NCBI RefSeq assembly: GCF_040054535.1
Contig: NC_090785.1
Location: 8,250,501 to 8,314,500 of the forward strand
Source of the DNA: Antennarius striatus
Lineage: Eukaryota; Chordata; Actinopteri; Lophiiformes; Antennariidae
Direction: 5' to 3'
DNA: 64,000 bases
Part shown: positions 25,061 through 39,428 of the stretch, one piece after another
Layout of the letters: every line of letters starts with the position of its first letter
Numbering within the stretch: the stretch's first letter is position 1
Notes under the pieces: model-generated
Seen by the model: only the letters and a program-made list of their open reading frames with translations
What the model was told of the DNA's origin: nothing
Database searches by the model: none
Position numbers and translations under genes: made by a program

Positions 25061-26134
25061 GAGATTTTCACTGATATAAAAGACAACATATATTGTTGGG
25101 CTTTCTTGACTGACCCGTCTGCTTGGGTTGTAGTAGAGCTGAGGTGTAGTTCCTGTGGACGGGCAGCTCAGCTCTTATATCTGCGAATAAAAATAATCCA
25201 TTGACTCATTTGTGTGTTGTTGATTTTTTGTTGTCGACCTGCACACACTTTTTCCTGGGGTATTTTATGGTGACATATCAGCACAGATGGTGACTTTCTC
25301 CCCACACTAAGTTGGTGCTGATGCTGGGTTGCCATGGTGACATGATGTAGATGTGTTACATCACAAGAGACCTCCAAGCAGCAAATCTTTCATTGAGACT
25401 CCCTCTCTGCCATCTCGCTCCCCGTTTTCTCTCTCGCTCCTCTTGTTTAACTCTCACCTAATTTTTCAGACAAAAGGTCAACCACTGATCAAAAAGACAA
25501 AGACCAGACATAGGGATACATTTTACACTTGGCATTCTCTTGTGTATTGGACTTAATGTTTAAATTCTAGACATATGTGCATAAATGGAGCACCTTGCAC
25601 AAGGTTGTTTCACAACAAAAGCAGGCAATGGATTTTTTTTTAGAGCTGATCCACTTGCCCCATTTTTCCTCACCATCCTCACTCAATACCCACCGCTGTT
25701 GATCAGACATTATAATACAGGTCACATGACTCCCCTTTCATATCTTCCATTAGAATTTACTTTTGTTATCCCCCCGTTTTTGTTGTCTCTACGCCTCTGC
25801 AATCCATTGATTCATTCATCCTGGGCTTCTCCATGAATGGGTGGGGTCGATCACTCGTCTGCTGAAGCCTCTTCATTTCTTCCTGTTGAGGTTTGTTCCA
25901 GTTATTACATCAGTGTAGAATGATACAGGACAGGGAGAAAGCAAGTACGCCCGTCAAATGAGGACACCCAAATGAGAACAAAACTTATTGAAAATCCTGA
26001 TCAAATAATGTCAAGTTTATTCTGAGGTGTTAGCAATGGCCCCGGGGTCGACAGGAAGTCAAAGCAGACAAACTGCGCTTTTCTGCAGACTGATGGCAAA
26101 TCCGCAGTGAACTAGGATTTCTTTCACTTGAATT

Positions 26135-26135
26135 C

Positions 26136-26178
<43 letters not shown>
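26135..26178. repeat. (CAA)n microsatellite
   Basis: About 14 CAA units. Confidence 0.95.
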
Positions 26179-28292
26179 GTCACAACAGCTGATATCTCAA
26201 CTAAAAGACACCATTCAAACATTGGTTCCACAATCAGAGTTTTATGCTTCACATATTTCCTCTCCGCCGCTTGTATACCTGTAAGTTTTTCACTCCTATT
26301 TTTCTCTAAACTAAATGTATTTTCAGCATCGGTCCCTTTTGCTGCTGTACACCCACACACCCATAGCAACACATTGTCGTTTCTTGGTAACCACATTTAT
26401 GCAACGAGTAAAGAAACTGAAGGTAGAGGATAATGTCTGGTTTGAGCCTTATGTAAAACCATTCAAGCCTCTCATGTAATCCAATTTGTCATCTCATGTT
26501 TTGTCCCTTTGTATGACAAAGATGGATAAAAATGTTGCACAATCGGACCTGAGTCTCCACATCCAGAACAGACAGTATGTGCAGACATGGTCGGTCATAT
26601 CGGTCATATTTTTAATTACGCTCTTTTGAATCGCTGACATGTGACCCGATACCCTCCTCGTGGCGATGCCCTGCTCTATAAATCCCTGGGTGCTGAAGGG
26701 AGATTATCCCGACCTGAGGTAATGAGCATGGCCGGCAATCAAACCTGTAATTGGACCAGACTGATAAACTAATTAATTCCAGCACTAACAAGAAATTACT
26801 CTTGTTGTATTACTAGGAGGGCAATTTACATATCGCATGCAGCCCAGCCTCAACTCCAGCGGATGGGTTCGGACTTGTTAGGTCCTCATAGACGGAAACA
26901 TCAACGTCTCCTGTTTTGACATCTGAAAACAAGAGTTGTGGTTGTTTTTTGGTTTTGGGTTGGATTTTTTTTTCCTTGTTTGTTTGCAAAATATCTCAAA
27001 AACCCATTAATATATCTTTATAAAATTTTATGTAAAAGTCTCCCTTAGGCCAAGAAGGTATAGAGCAAAATTTTAGGTGAATCACAGCATATATTAATCA
27101 CCAACGCCTGTGAGTTTTCTTTCTTTTTCTTTAGATTTTGCCACCATCATGAAAAACAATATGTCAATCAAAACAAAAAGGCTTCAGTCCTGATCTCTGA
27201 TCTGTGTCCTAGATCCAGGTCATAATCCAGACCTTCAAAGGTTGCACTAAATCCAGAAGAAATGGATCCTAAACGATAAAGATAATGACATTCCATTTTC
27301 ACCATCAGTATTTCTTGTGTATTAATCAGTAAATATTGGCATGCTGACGTGATAAACTGTTGATCATGGTAAACATTACACCTAGGTAGCATCAAGTACG
27401 TTAGCATCATCGCTGCCAGCATGTAAAAAAGCTAATCTTGTTTTGCACACTGCTGTACCAAATCTCAGCCTCGCTTGTGTTTAATCTAGTTAAAAAGTTT
27501 AAGACAAATTTTTCTGTGGATTAGCCAAATAATTTTGATTGGATTCAGAGAGACTAAACCTCCCCCAAGGCGGCTCCTTCTCACCATCCTTGTGTCGTTG
27601 TCCATTCAGACCCAACCTTTTCTGGAACCTGGATTGAAGTGAGTGTCATTATTAGTTCAACAGGCATTCAAGAAAAACAGAAGTTTAATTTTCTTCAGGA
27701 TTTATCTAAAAAAAAAAAAAAGGATTGTTTAATATGCAAAGGTGAGTCTTTATGTCCACCGTGTTTGTTCTGGTGGACTAGAATGGTCGGCATATTTTGC
27801 CCCATACGGTCATTTTTCCACTTTTGATCCAACGCCATCCTCCTCTCTGTCCAACGGGGCACAACCTGTCCAAAAATGAGATCATTTTGAGCAAAGATGC
27901 CAATTTGTGTCTTCTTTCGAGCACATGCTCTCCAAAGCAAACACCCACATCTTGCCCACTGTGCTAATCCGGCGGCCGTGAACCTGGGCTCAGAGATGTA
28001 AAGGACGTAACACACACAACACTACCACAAACGTGTTCAGTCTCTGTGTTTTTTCTCGTATTTTTAGTCTTTATGTTAATCATTGCAGTAATATAACATC
28101 TCTTTGTGATCATTTGACTTTTCAGTGGTCTGTGTTACATCCATTTTGACCTTTTTTGTTTTGTTTCGTTGGTGTTTTTCTTAAGTCATGTTACATCTCT
28201 TCATGTCTCTGTGGGGTTTTTAGAATCATCCAATAATTCACACATGACAGTTTCTACTTATTTTAGTCAAGTCTACCCCCTGTGTGACGGGT

Positions 28293-28411
<119 letters not shown>

Positions 28412-28753
28412 GATGAGATGACAAGAAAACTCTACATAACCACTTACAGTATTTCAGAGCCTGGGTAGTATTTGTGTGCAGTACTTGCTGTATCGTACAT
28501 TAATTATGAAAAGTAGACAAAGTTTTCATCACTTTTTCCTCCCACTGCTGAATGAGTTCAAGGAAAACATGTAGGTTCACCAGTCAATGAGGTTATAAAA
28601 CCAACACTCTCCTCAGGTTGTTGCTATTCTTGGACTGCTGTGGAGTTGAGATCTGTGTGAGATGCTGCCCCCTGGTGGCTGGACGGTCACCAGGATTACA
28701 TAAACCACAGGGTTGTGTGTGAGTCATCAACCCCCAGCGGTAGGACAGATGGA

Positions 28754-28891
<138 letters not shown>

Positions 28892-29748
28892 CTGGGCGGG
28901 GCGAGCAGCGGTGGACTGTGAAATAAGGGCTTCCCCCTCTCTCTCCCTCTGCCTCTCTCTCCTTCCTCCTTTTGGTGTGGGTCAGGAGAATCACTCACAG
29001 AATCACAAGTGAAGTGCTGTGGTGGTAAAAATAGAACAGAAGAGCTGCAGAGCGTCAATATTGTTTGATTTAAACTGCAGGCACTCCCTTTCTCTCCAAG
29101 TCAGGGATATTGGGGGGATTTATATGTCTTCCCTCTGGGACAGAAATTATATCTATATCAAAAAACAAACAAACAAACATGTTATATATTGACAAGATGT
29201 TAAGAGAACATACAGTCGGAGCATTTTGTTGAAGGAATAATGACATAAATGACAAACTATTGTCAATTTGGTAAAGAAGGCGGTAACTAAATGTAAAAGA
29301 TGGTGGTTCTGGGAAGCATTTTAATCAAGTCAGAAAAAAGAAAGGAAAATGATTACAGAGACACAATGAAGGGTATTGACAATTGGCAGCAGTGTCCTTA
29401 TTGTCTGTACTGATGCCAGACTATGGTTGAAGACACCTAGAATTACAATTTCCATGCATGCTGGTTGAGTCGAGGATTTCTCTAAAAGTCTGAAGCCTAA
29501 GATACTGTACTCAGTTTTTATTGGGTTGAATCAGGGAAAAGCAGCAGTTGCTAAATGTATCTGCTGTCTGCGGTGGAATCGGCAAAGTGAAATATATCAC
29601 AAGGCTCAGTTTCTTTGGGCTGTTGAGCCTCTAAATCAGCTGTTTGTTTCTACAGGAGTGTAAAAGGTTCCAGAGGGTTGGATCCTGCAGAACACAGGAA
29701 TAAAGATGTTTGGACTTTCACTTTGACACAAGTTTAAAGGTATATCGT

Positions 29749-29754
29749 TTTATT
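29749..29754 (-). terminator. efemp2 polyadenylation signal candidate
   Basis: AATAAA on the minus strand, about 700 bases after the efemp2 stop codon. Confidence 0.5.
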
Positions 29755-30374
29755 TTGGGTAGAAATCTCAGACAACAAAAGCACAACACACTCAGCAATG
29801 TGATATAACCCTACAAAAGGCAGCGCAGCAGATCTGGATAGGAACAGGATTGAACAGTGGAGGGTGAAGGAAGGTTTTCTGAGGTCTGATCTGAGTGGTT
29901 ACTGAATCACATCTGTCAACAGGAAAGGGAGGTGGACGAGTGACAAACAGAGCAGAACTGAAAATAAGGCTGTAATCTAGTGAAAACACATTAATCTGTG
30001 AGACAGGATGTGAATCACACCTGGAGGCAGAGTTAAAACCCTTCTTATGCACACTGACCACAGACCGACGCTGTCAGATCGGTGTTAAGCACAAAATAAC
30101 AGTAAACACGATCTGGTAAGGAAAAGGAAAACACACAAAAACACAAAGGAACTAATTTCATTGGTCTAATTGTTTCCAAACTGTTTATCTGTGAGTCACT
30201 TATGTATGTGTATACTGCATCATACGTATATTCTTATATGCAACAGAGGGGGCTTACAGAAACGTGTGGCTCCCTCTGGACAAGTAAGTATGAAAAATTC
30301 AGGGTGTAACATCACAGTGACTTTTGTTTTACCGCTTCAGTTTCTCTCTTTTTTTTGTACTAGTTTTCCTATGT

Positions 30375-30428
30375 TCTCTCTCTCCCTCTCCCTCTCTCTC
30401 TCCTTCTCTCTCTCTCTCTCTCTCTCTT
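30375..30428. repeat. CT-rich microsatellite in efemp2 3' UTR
   Basis: Interrupted (CT)n tract just downstream of the efemp2 stop codon, so (GA)n in the transcript. Confidence 0.85.
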
Positions 30429-30456
30429 TTTTGTGTGCTTCCTCTCTTCTTCTTCT

Positions 30457-33400
30457 TTAAAAGGTGTGCGGTCCGACGTAGATGGAGAGTCGGAGAGCGG
30501 AGCTGGTCTGGTAGCTGCCCTGGTAGGTGAGCAGGGGGTTAATGGACACCATCTCCAGGTCCAGCGTGTACTCTCTGGGCCCAGACACGGCCCGGGCTAG
30601 CACCAGCATGGCGCTGATATTATTGATTTGCTGGGGAAGACAAAACAAATATGACTGAGCACATTCAGAACGCAGAGGGAAACAGAAATGACACAAGACT
30701 CAAGGAATAAGGTGACATTTTGGAAAATGTTTTATATGAACAAGAGTTGAATTTGATTAAAAATCATGTACAGTATTTTCCGCACTATAAGGCAAACTGG
30801 ACTATAAGGCACACCTTCAATGAATGCCACATCCTAAAACTTGTTCATATACAAGGCGCATTGGATTATAAGATGCAGTTTTTTTCGGTTTTTGAGAAAA
30901 TTAAAGGCTTTTAGACGCGCCTTATGGTGCGGAAAATACTGTACAGGTATGTATTCAGAAGCTGAAAAATAAAACAAATGAGGCAAAAACCTAGAAAAAA
31001 AATCCAGATGTAAACGGTTTTAATCTGAAGAAGCATAAATAGTCTTTACTGTGTAGAAACAGTAAAGAAAATGAATGTAAGGCCTGATTTGTGACGCTGT
31101 TATTAGCAGTGAAGCCCGTCAGGATGTCTGACATGGTTAGAGAAAAGAGGGAGGAGATGCAACAACCTGATTAGTCTCTAGGCTGAACTTTAACATTGTC
31201 GGTGAGCTATAATCAGTAGAAAATATTTGAATGCAGCTCTCACCCTAATATAGAAGTCACCGTTTTCATCACCAGAGCGGATGCGGAAGGTGTTGTAAGC
31301 CCCTGGAGAGATGCTGGTGGCCTGGATCTGGAAGATGTCAGAGGGAACCGAGCGCTCAGAGGTGATGCTCATGTAGCGGTGGACGATGGAGAAAGGCAGT
31401 TCTCTGCAGGCGGGCTTGTTCATGGGACACACACAGCGGCTGGTCACACATACACACAAAAACACACACACACACACGACACACATGAGAGTCAGAGTTA
31501 GACCTCTTTCAGTAGTGTTCAGGAGATTGTGGGAATAATTGGTGCAGACAAAAATATTAATAGTTGTTCATAAATCTGCCAGCAGGGGGAGGAATAAGAC
31601 TGACAGGAGAATCCCCTACATCTCTACAAATATTGAACAATAACCATTTTTCCCTTTTTCTTTTCTATAACACATTTATACTACCATATCATCTGGGAAT
31701 GGTTAACAATGAGCCACACCTGTTACCAATCCAACACATATTCATTCTGTAATAGTTCTGTTATTCCACTGGAGTGTAAAAGACTGGAAGTTGGACCCAC
31801 ATGTGGAAAAAGTAATTGGAGTAATATTGGAGTTTTTAGCCATACGTTCTCCACACAGGGGGCTGATTATGTCCTGGCCAGCACATGCTTTAGTAATTGG
31901 GAAGATGCGTGTGAAGTGTTGCGTGTGTTGAAGAGTTTGTGTTCATACACACAGACACACATACACACACACACGTTCATGAGGTGCCACTCACTTCTCA
32001 GACACTTGTACATAAGGTTCTTGGCACCGGTTTGTGTCTACACACTGGTATCGTCCGTTGATGTTCACACAGGTCTGTGTGTCAGTGCACAGATGTTCAC
32101 CTGTTTCACATTCATTTACATCTGCAGAAGAAAACCAAAAGATAAATAAATAAATAAAGACCAGGAACTGACTCAGCACAGTGTTAGTGACTGTGAAAGC
32201 ACAGAGAGGTGGGAGTTTGGTTTTATAAGGGTGCTCACCCTGGCATTGTCTGCTGCCTTGCAGCTGGTATCCTTCTGGGCAAACGCAGGAGAACTTCCCT
32301 GGTTCGTTGATACACTGGAACTGGCACAGGTAGCTGGAGTAGCTGCACTCATCGATGTCTGCAAAGGTGCACTTTCAGCATTCATGCATTTCTTCACAAT
32401 TACAGATACAAATCAGAAAAGAGAGCAAACTGCCATCGCAGGAATTGTTAATGATGTCACCCAGGTGTATCTGTCTTTGCAGACGGATCTCTTACCGTTA
32501 CAGGTGAAGCCGTCGGGGCTCAGCTCGTAGCCCTGGTCACAGCGACAAAGGAAGGTACCGTATGTGTTGTAGCACCTCTGAGAGCAAGGGGCACCCATGT
32601 CACACTCATTCACATCTGAAAGGAGGGAAAGAAGGTTCTATTAATGCAAAATCATTTCAAATTGGAATAATAGCTCCCAAATGTAAAAGCTGTGAAAACA
32701 AGTTTTTGACTTCTGTTGCTCAATCAATCAATTGTAATCAAATCAACATGGATGAAGCGGAGCAACTGAGTCTTAGCACATTAAACCTTTAATAAATATT
32801 GATTTCTCATGAGTCTTATTTTGGACTCAAGTGACTTTACTTGAGACCGTTTCTTTTAGGTCTTCATTGGGCTGTGGATGGTTCTCACAACTGCTTCCAC
32901 ATATGCAATCATGTTCCTTATGAGGTTTTTTTTTTTTTTAAAAAGGCATTTGTGAATGTGTCTGTCTGTCAAAATGATCAGTGGATTCACAAAGGACATG
33001 GTGACTCACCGATACAGGATCGATTATTCCCTGCCAGCTGGAAACCAGGTTCACACTGACAAGAGAAGGACCCAGGAACATTGACACAGCGGTGCTGGCA
33101 GTACCTGTACCTGCACTCATCGATGTCTAAGACAGAGAGAGAATCAGAGTTTCTTGTTCAGGTCAGGTTGTTGAGGTCGGCCTCCACCTGCTTCAGTAAA
33201 ATATTTGAGGAATAACTTCAGAGGAACTGACCGATGCACTCCGTGCCGACCTTGCGATAACCGTCTGGACACTGACAGGTGAAGGCACCTTGTGAGTTGA
33301 TGCACTGCTGGCTGGGCTGACAGTCGTGTTCGTCTCGCTCACACTCGTCGATGTCTGCGTTTGTGGGTGAGGTGAAACAGGGACACGTGTGTCAAAATGC

Positions 33401-35198
33401 ACTTCTTGTACGCAAACATCTTTTGGCTTGATTTGGATGATACAGCGTGACTGGTGGAGGCCAGATGATGCCCACTCCGTTCCCCTAATTTTCACCCAAC
33501 AGCTGAAAATACGACATCATGTTGAGTCATGTTTGCTGTCTCATGCGGGCTGATGAGCACCTTGCTGTCCTCCGGCAACCGTAGGTTTTCACTGAAAGTC
33601 CTGTTCTTAAAGCACAGCAGCTGTTCTCGTGTGAAATCTTCCAAATTCCTACACTGTGTCTGCCCCCCCCTTCACCCCCCCATGGACTCATGGCTCACTC
33701 CCACCCCCACACATTACACCAACATGCTGCCTGAAGTCCCAGCACCTGCCACGGACACCTGTCCCTCGCAATCCGTGACCGCTGATTTAAACAATCACAC
33801 ACCCGCACACACAAACACAGTTAATGATCACTCCTCCTGTGGCCACCTGTCCACCTCCAACCCCCCAGACTTGTAAAACCAGACACCCACCCACACAGCT
33901 GTCTCCATGGGGTTCATAGCCCGAAAGACAGGGGTTGGCCACGGTGGGAGTGATGGGGGGTTCCGGGGCTGGGATGAGTGATGCAGAACGTGGAAGGCAC
34001 AGGTAGCCCCCGTAGTGGTTGAAGCACTTCATTTCACCTTTACAGGCATCTGGGATGGTCTCACACTCATTTATGTCTGATGAGAGAAGAAGAGCAGTAA
34101 CATGTAAGCGCCAAATCAGCAACAGGATGATCACAACATTTACTGCACACACAAAAGTAGTTGGTGAGATTGAAAAACGCAGTTTAAAGAGAGTTTTTAC
34201 CTTTGCAGTGGTCGGTCTGAGGGTCCCAGTGATACCCATCTGTGCATTCCTGCAAAGAGTAGCAGAGGGAAAGTGTGAGAAAACGATGGAAAGAAAGATG
34301 TGAACAGTCGCTCCAAGCCAAGCAGTTGCCTAATTTATTTATAATACTTAATAAATCCCCAGTAGGGGGATGTAATTAAAAAAAAAACAAAAAAAAAACA
34401 AGCAGCGGAAAGAGAGACTTATTTCCTTTGCATTCATGTAGGAGTGTTGGGCCAAAAAAACAAGATGTCGGCTGTACTTTCCAGGATATTGTGACATTTT
34501 AAACTGCTCTCCCTGAGCCAAACGTCACTTCAGGAATAAATATAAAGCCAGTATTTGGAAAATTGAGTAATTATCCATCAGGGGGTAAAAAAAAAAAAAA
34601 TGCTGTCAATGAAATGGAACAAAATAAGTGAAGCCTAAAGAAACATGGAGTTCAAACTAAAATGACCCCCAGCTATGTTGGCCAAGAAAATGCTGCTGTG
34701 TGATATTAAAACTACAGAAACATGAAGTCATAACAATGTAGAGAGAAAACGACGGTCCACAGAGAAAAGCCGTAACATCAACGGAGAGATGCAGGATGGA
34801 AAAAGAGTTTTTAAAAAAAGGAAAAAGAAGAGACTACAAGATAAATGTGTATCTGATGATTGTGACACTATGGCGGTCAAAACATTTTGTATCAGAGAAC
34901 ATCAGAGCTGAGCTGTAGTTCATGTTTAATGGCTGTGTCATCGTTGACTTGTGATGTAAGAACAAAGAAATGTCCGATGAGTTATTGTGATGATGATGAG
35001 ACTCAGCAGCATTTATTAATAGTCCGTTACTGAAGAAAAAGGAGTGTGAAACACTTTGCAAAGGTTTGGATCTCATATGATCCTGCGTTACAATCTGTCA
35101 TGTATGATGGTCTGGATGAAAAGACTTGCGCTAGAGGCAGAGATTCAGCCATCCTTACCGTGTAGGTGTCACTTTCTGTGGGTGGCTGTGAAATAGCG
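30457..35198 (-). CDS. efemp2: Fibulin-4 (EGF-containing fibulin-like extracellular matrix protein 2), 5' end unresolved
   Basis: Secreted matrix protein needed for elastic fibre and lysyl-oxidase-dependent collagen assembly. Minus-strand exons: 35159-35198, 34201-34249, 33891-34076, 33232-33354, 33010-33126, 32496-32615, 32239-32358, 31995-32121, 31244-31439 and 30457-30630 (TAA). Junctions are GT-AG with matching phases, giving 416 residues. In order: a split N-terminal EGF ([15 protein letters not shown]), a DINEC domain with [20 protein letters not shown], five one-exon calcium-binding EGF modules beginning D-I/V-D/N-E-C, then the fibulin C-terminal domain ([20 protein letters not shown]) ending YVGPHTF. 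Closer to EFEMP2 than EFEMP1: [11 protein letters not shown] is nearly identical to human fibulin-4, and the long EFEMP1 linker is absent. The signal peptide may come from reading straight through the 35198 acceptor to an ATG at 35260 (MLCVCICVSVLL core; about 436 residues in total, human 443) or from an upstream exon near 39.5 kb. Confidence 0.93.
30768..30944. mobile_element. MITE with perfect terminal inverted repeats
   Basis: A 177-bp element in the last efemp2 intron. GTACAGTATTTTCCGCAC at 30768-30785 is exactly inverted at 30927-30944. Inside are repeated TATAAGGC/GCCTTAT motifs, a layout seen in a very common fish non-autonomous DNA transposon. GTAC or TA at the edges may include the target duplication. 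There is no coding capacity. Superfamily not assigned. Confidence 0.85.
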
Positions 35199-35309
35199 CT
35201 GCGGAGGAGAACAGACACGCATATGCACACGCACAACATTGACACACAAACACCCTGCATACTAATTCTCTAATTTATGGGAGATGGGACAGGAAGATGG
35301 GTAAAACAT

Positions 35310-35367
35310 GCACACAAAACACACACATACACACACACACACGCACACACATGCACACACACACACA
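35310..35367. repeat. Interrupted (CA)n microsatellite
   Basis: CA-rich tract just upstream of the first supported efemp2 coding exon. Confidence 0.85.
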
Positions 35368-36170
35368 GCTTTCAGACAGGTGGAGCTGTTATAAAAGTTG
35401 AGAGTTGACTTTGTGATGTACAGAGCTGCCAAGAAGTGGTATCTGTGTGATAGAGAGAGATAAAGACAAGAAGAAAAAAAAAGCAGTATTAGGAAATTAC
35501 AAATCACATAATGGTTCATTTCAGCCTCAAAACTGCTGTAAGTTTTCCCTGCAGCTGAAATGCATAAATCAACTCAAAATGAGAGCAGTGGAGCCAATTT
35601 TTAAGTAGTCAGTAAGAACACAAACACCGTCTTGGACTCGGTTCACTGTTTGTCAACCTAACAATCCCCCCCTTGAAGGATAACTGGAATGAATCAGTGT
35701 GCCAGGTGAAAACATAAACATTGTGACGTACTGCATCCCTGTGCTGAAAATAACAGAGTCAACATCTCAGAAATACTTCATATTAGCTGCTCACAGAGGG
35801 TTCTCTGTCTGCAGACTGGCACTCTACAACTCTCTGGAATGATCATCTCGCTGAGCGCCGCCTCCGGGGGTTGGTTTCACTGTGTATCAGAGCAGCATCG
35901 CTGGGAGCACATAAATCCTCGCTTGCATATTTTATAACAGCATTTTTCTGCTCAGCTGCTTCAGTTTCTGGAAAAGAAAACTTAATTATATTGAAGCTCT
36001 TTATCCGCAGATGCTGTCTGCAATATCTTTTAATTTCATAATTTATTTATATTGGTTTTTTTCAGATACTTTTCTTTTTTTAGACTTGCTTTCCTTGCAT
36101 TCCTATATGTTTCAGAGCAATATGAAATCGAGATTTCTCAGTTTGTCCAATCACTTCAATCTCTAAGGCA

Positions 36171-36392
36171 GGGGTGTCAAATTTGTTTTTACTGAGGGCC
36201 ACATCAGCAATACGGCTGTCCTCAAAGGGCCAGATGTAACTAAATGTAACTCAATGTAATGTAAAGAAAAATGTAACTACTCCTTCATGTTAAATAGCTC
36301 TGAATTTCACTCTGACCTTTTATGCTCTCGCGGGCCACATAAAATGATGTGGAGGGCTACATTTGGCCCCCAGGCCTTGAATTTGACACATT
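36171..36392. mobile_element. hAT-like non-autonomous element fragment
   Basis: Starts CAGGGGTGTCAAATTTG and ends GGCCTTGAATTTGACACA. These are imperfect inverted termini around GGGCCACAT ... CGGGCCACAT and TTTGGCCCCCAGG, a familiar hAT-type MITE pattern in vertebrates. No 8-bp target duplication is clear and the right end has decayed. Confidence 0.65.
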
Positions 36393-38711
36393 AGCATTGT
36401 TAGCATTGTCTTGCTGTAGAAACGACGTCATTTGGATGAATGTGTGTAAGAGCTAATTTACAGTGTCATTTGTTGTGCATCATCTTGATAAAATAGTGTT
36501 TCTTAGAGTTTGGCCCACGGTACCTAGTTTAACAGTGGATTCCACCATCCCAGGACATCCCTGTGTCGACCAAATGAGGAGGATGGTAAAAGAATGTGTT
36601 CCATCATCCATCATGTACCCATCAGGGTTTGTTTCTGGAGAAAATCTAAAATATCATTTGATCCTTTTTTTTGTCTTTTTTTTTTTTTTAGAAAACCCAA
36701 CACAAAACAACCAAGTAATAATATGGGTTTGGTTTTTGTTTTGTTTTTTGTTATTTGAGATCTTTATTTTTAATTGAGGATTTTTTTAATTTCCGTGGTT
36801 ACAAATTTAACACAGAAGTCTCATTCTGTCAGCGCAATTTGTCCCTTATAAGGCATAACCCAAAAAATATTAAACATTTATATCAATATTTTGGGAGACA
36901 ATATAAATAGCTTATTTCCACCTCTTTTTTTATTCAGTGAATTGCTCCAAGAATACACTAACCAGTTACAACCACTTGGTGCTAGTCTAGCTAACCAGAA
37001 ATACGTTAGTCTGAGTAGCATAACTATTAAGGTCAAATGAAAATATACAAAACAAACTACAACTAACCTGTAACTGAGCTCACAATTTGCCTTCTGATAA
37101 TTTAAACCAATTCCAAATATAAACAAGTCACCGATTCCATTTAAAGACTAAAACCTGAAAAAAGGATTTAAATAAATGTAATACCAGTTAAAACAAAGAC
37201 AGAAAATTTGTAATCACTGGCTGTCTGAGTGCATTGATGCATTCTCTGATATAAAGTCCAGAGGCCACATTTTGAGGCATTGTTTATTTCATACAGACAC
37301 AAACAGAATGCCGCAGGATGATGTGGACGCCATAAAATGCATGATGGATGACATCATAGTATGTTTGTGACCTTTGTGTGTGTGAAAATTGACAAAACAT
37401 GCCATCAACCCTGTAAGCACTGATGGTAACACATACCACCACGGCCACAGTAAGTGACTTCTCTGCATTGGCTCAGCAGCCACTTACAACCAGTAAGAAT
37501 GTGACCCCAAACCACCCAAAAACAAACTGACCATCAGTCCAGGGTCCAGTCACTCACTGGCTACTAACTCTGGCCAGTGGGGATGCATGGGTGTTGCCTC
37601 GCTGCCTCTGGAGTTCAAATGCCGGTGGACCTCTGGAATGCCAGTGGCAAGGATGTGGGCGTCAGCTCCCAACTGGGATGCTCTGCCACAGCAATGGTTC
37701 CCAGAGTATCAGGTTCTTGGAAACCCCCCATGGATTCACATAAGGGCATAGATGGTGCCAAACCTCCGGCCACTGTTCCCTGGATGCCTCCTCTTACGAC
37801 GTAGGAGGGTGTCGGAGAATGTGCCAGAATTGGTCGTTTAGGTTTGTCTATGTATGATGTGGAGGAGTACAGGTTGACACTATAAGACAACTCTATAATG
37901 ATCATTTCTGTCACTTTGCAACCAAAGCTAACGGTTTTGTTGGTTCCATCCTCACAAATATTTTAAATTCCCGTTCCTTATCAAATACAACAGAAAAATC
38001 AAAAATATTTTTTTTGGCTGTGAGATGTTCATTGGATAAAACAAGACATTTTAAAGATATTTTGTTTGGGTTCTGGATTCTTTCTAGATTAATTCTTGCC
38101 AATTTATCTCATAAGTCAAGACAGTTGACAAAATAAACAAATTAATGAATAAAGAAATTATTTGAAGTTGGAACTTAAAAATGTTTCCAGTCTAACATCA
38201 GTCGCCCTCGTTTCAACTGCACCTCTCATAATAAAATAATTTAATTTACTAAAATCACACTTACTGTCTGTAATTGGCCTTAGTAACAGAAAGCAAAGTA
38301 AAAATTCACACAGTGAGCACAGTTTAACAAGAAGAATGTCAGGTGTGGTATGAGTGACCTCATGGGGACCTGAAAAAACACACAGTTGGACCACACACAC
38401 TCCTGTGTGCTGGTGCACACGTAGGGAGCGTTGTATTGTTCTGCTCGGTTGTGCGTGGAGCAGTCTGAGAACTCGGTGGCCCAGAATGCACCAGCTGCGC
38501 TCTTTTACAGTTGTGGCTGCGAATTTGAAAATTCATGATTATGGTGCCACTTTCTCACACAGAGAACTCCTGCCCAGAGGGACCCCCCCCCCAGTCAGTG
38601 ATGGATTATGGCCTTTAAGAGAAATCAACACATCGTACCTGCACCAAGTCCCACCTGAACATTTCTGTCTTACAGTGTAAAGCGTGTTTAAGGGCTGTGA
38701 CGAACTAGTGT

Positions 38712-38746
<35 letters not shown>

Positions 38747-38747
38747 C

Positions 38748-38796
<49 letters not shown>
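38712..38796. repeat. (CA)n microsatellite with CGCA interruptions
   Basis: About 85 bases of CA units with two CG interruptions. Confidence 0.95.
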
Positions 38797-38798
<2 letters not shown>

Positions 38799-39428
38799 GT
38801 GTCATCAGATGATATGATGCTCTCATGGGAATAGGACTCCTTCCTCCTGCTTTCCTAATCCCACCTGAGTCATCCCAGGGATGGTGGGGCTGTCATATGT
38901 TAGCGATTACAAGTGGAAGCACTGATAATGTCAAACAGCATTAAGTCCACAGCTTCTAATGTCTTTTTTTGGGGTGTTTTTGTGTAAATACTCCTCCAGC
39001 TGGCACCTGTTTCTCTCTTAGCCTTCAACTGGATTTTTCTCATTTCTACTTTTATACAATTGTTAGAGTGACTTTAAATGTTGTCTAAAAGGGATGAGGT
39101 GGAAAATTTCTGCAACAAACTGTACAATAATACATGCCCTGTGACTCAGTGCTTCCTGTCTACCCCCCTATTACAGTAACACGTAGCCAAGAAGCAAACT
39201 ACACAGACATTATCTTGGCTCTAAGAAGTAGCCAAGTGTGGCTGAGAGAGCCGAGCCGCGGTGCAACTAAAACGTGTTCGGCCTTTAGCAGAAAGTGGTT
39301 CAGAGGCACATCTAAGTTCCACAACTTCTCCTTAAATGTCTCCTAACACATGAGAATGCAGGTCCACATTCGACACATATCCCCTTTAACACTCATATCA
39401 GCTGTTAAGGAAACTGACGAAAACTCAC

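Noticed and set aside
27695-28015. Minus-strand open stretch of 106 codons with Trp/Arg/Lys-rich composition
   Set aside because: No recognised domain, no splice context, and it ends in a poly-A/poly-T run; unproven as a gene.
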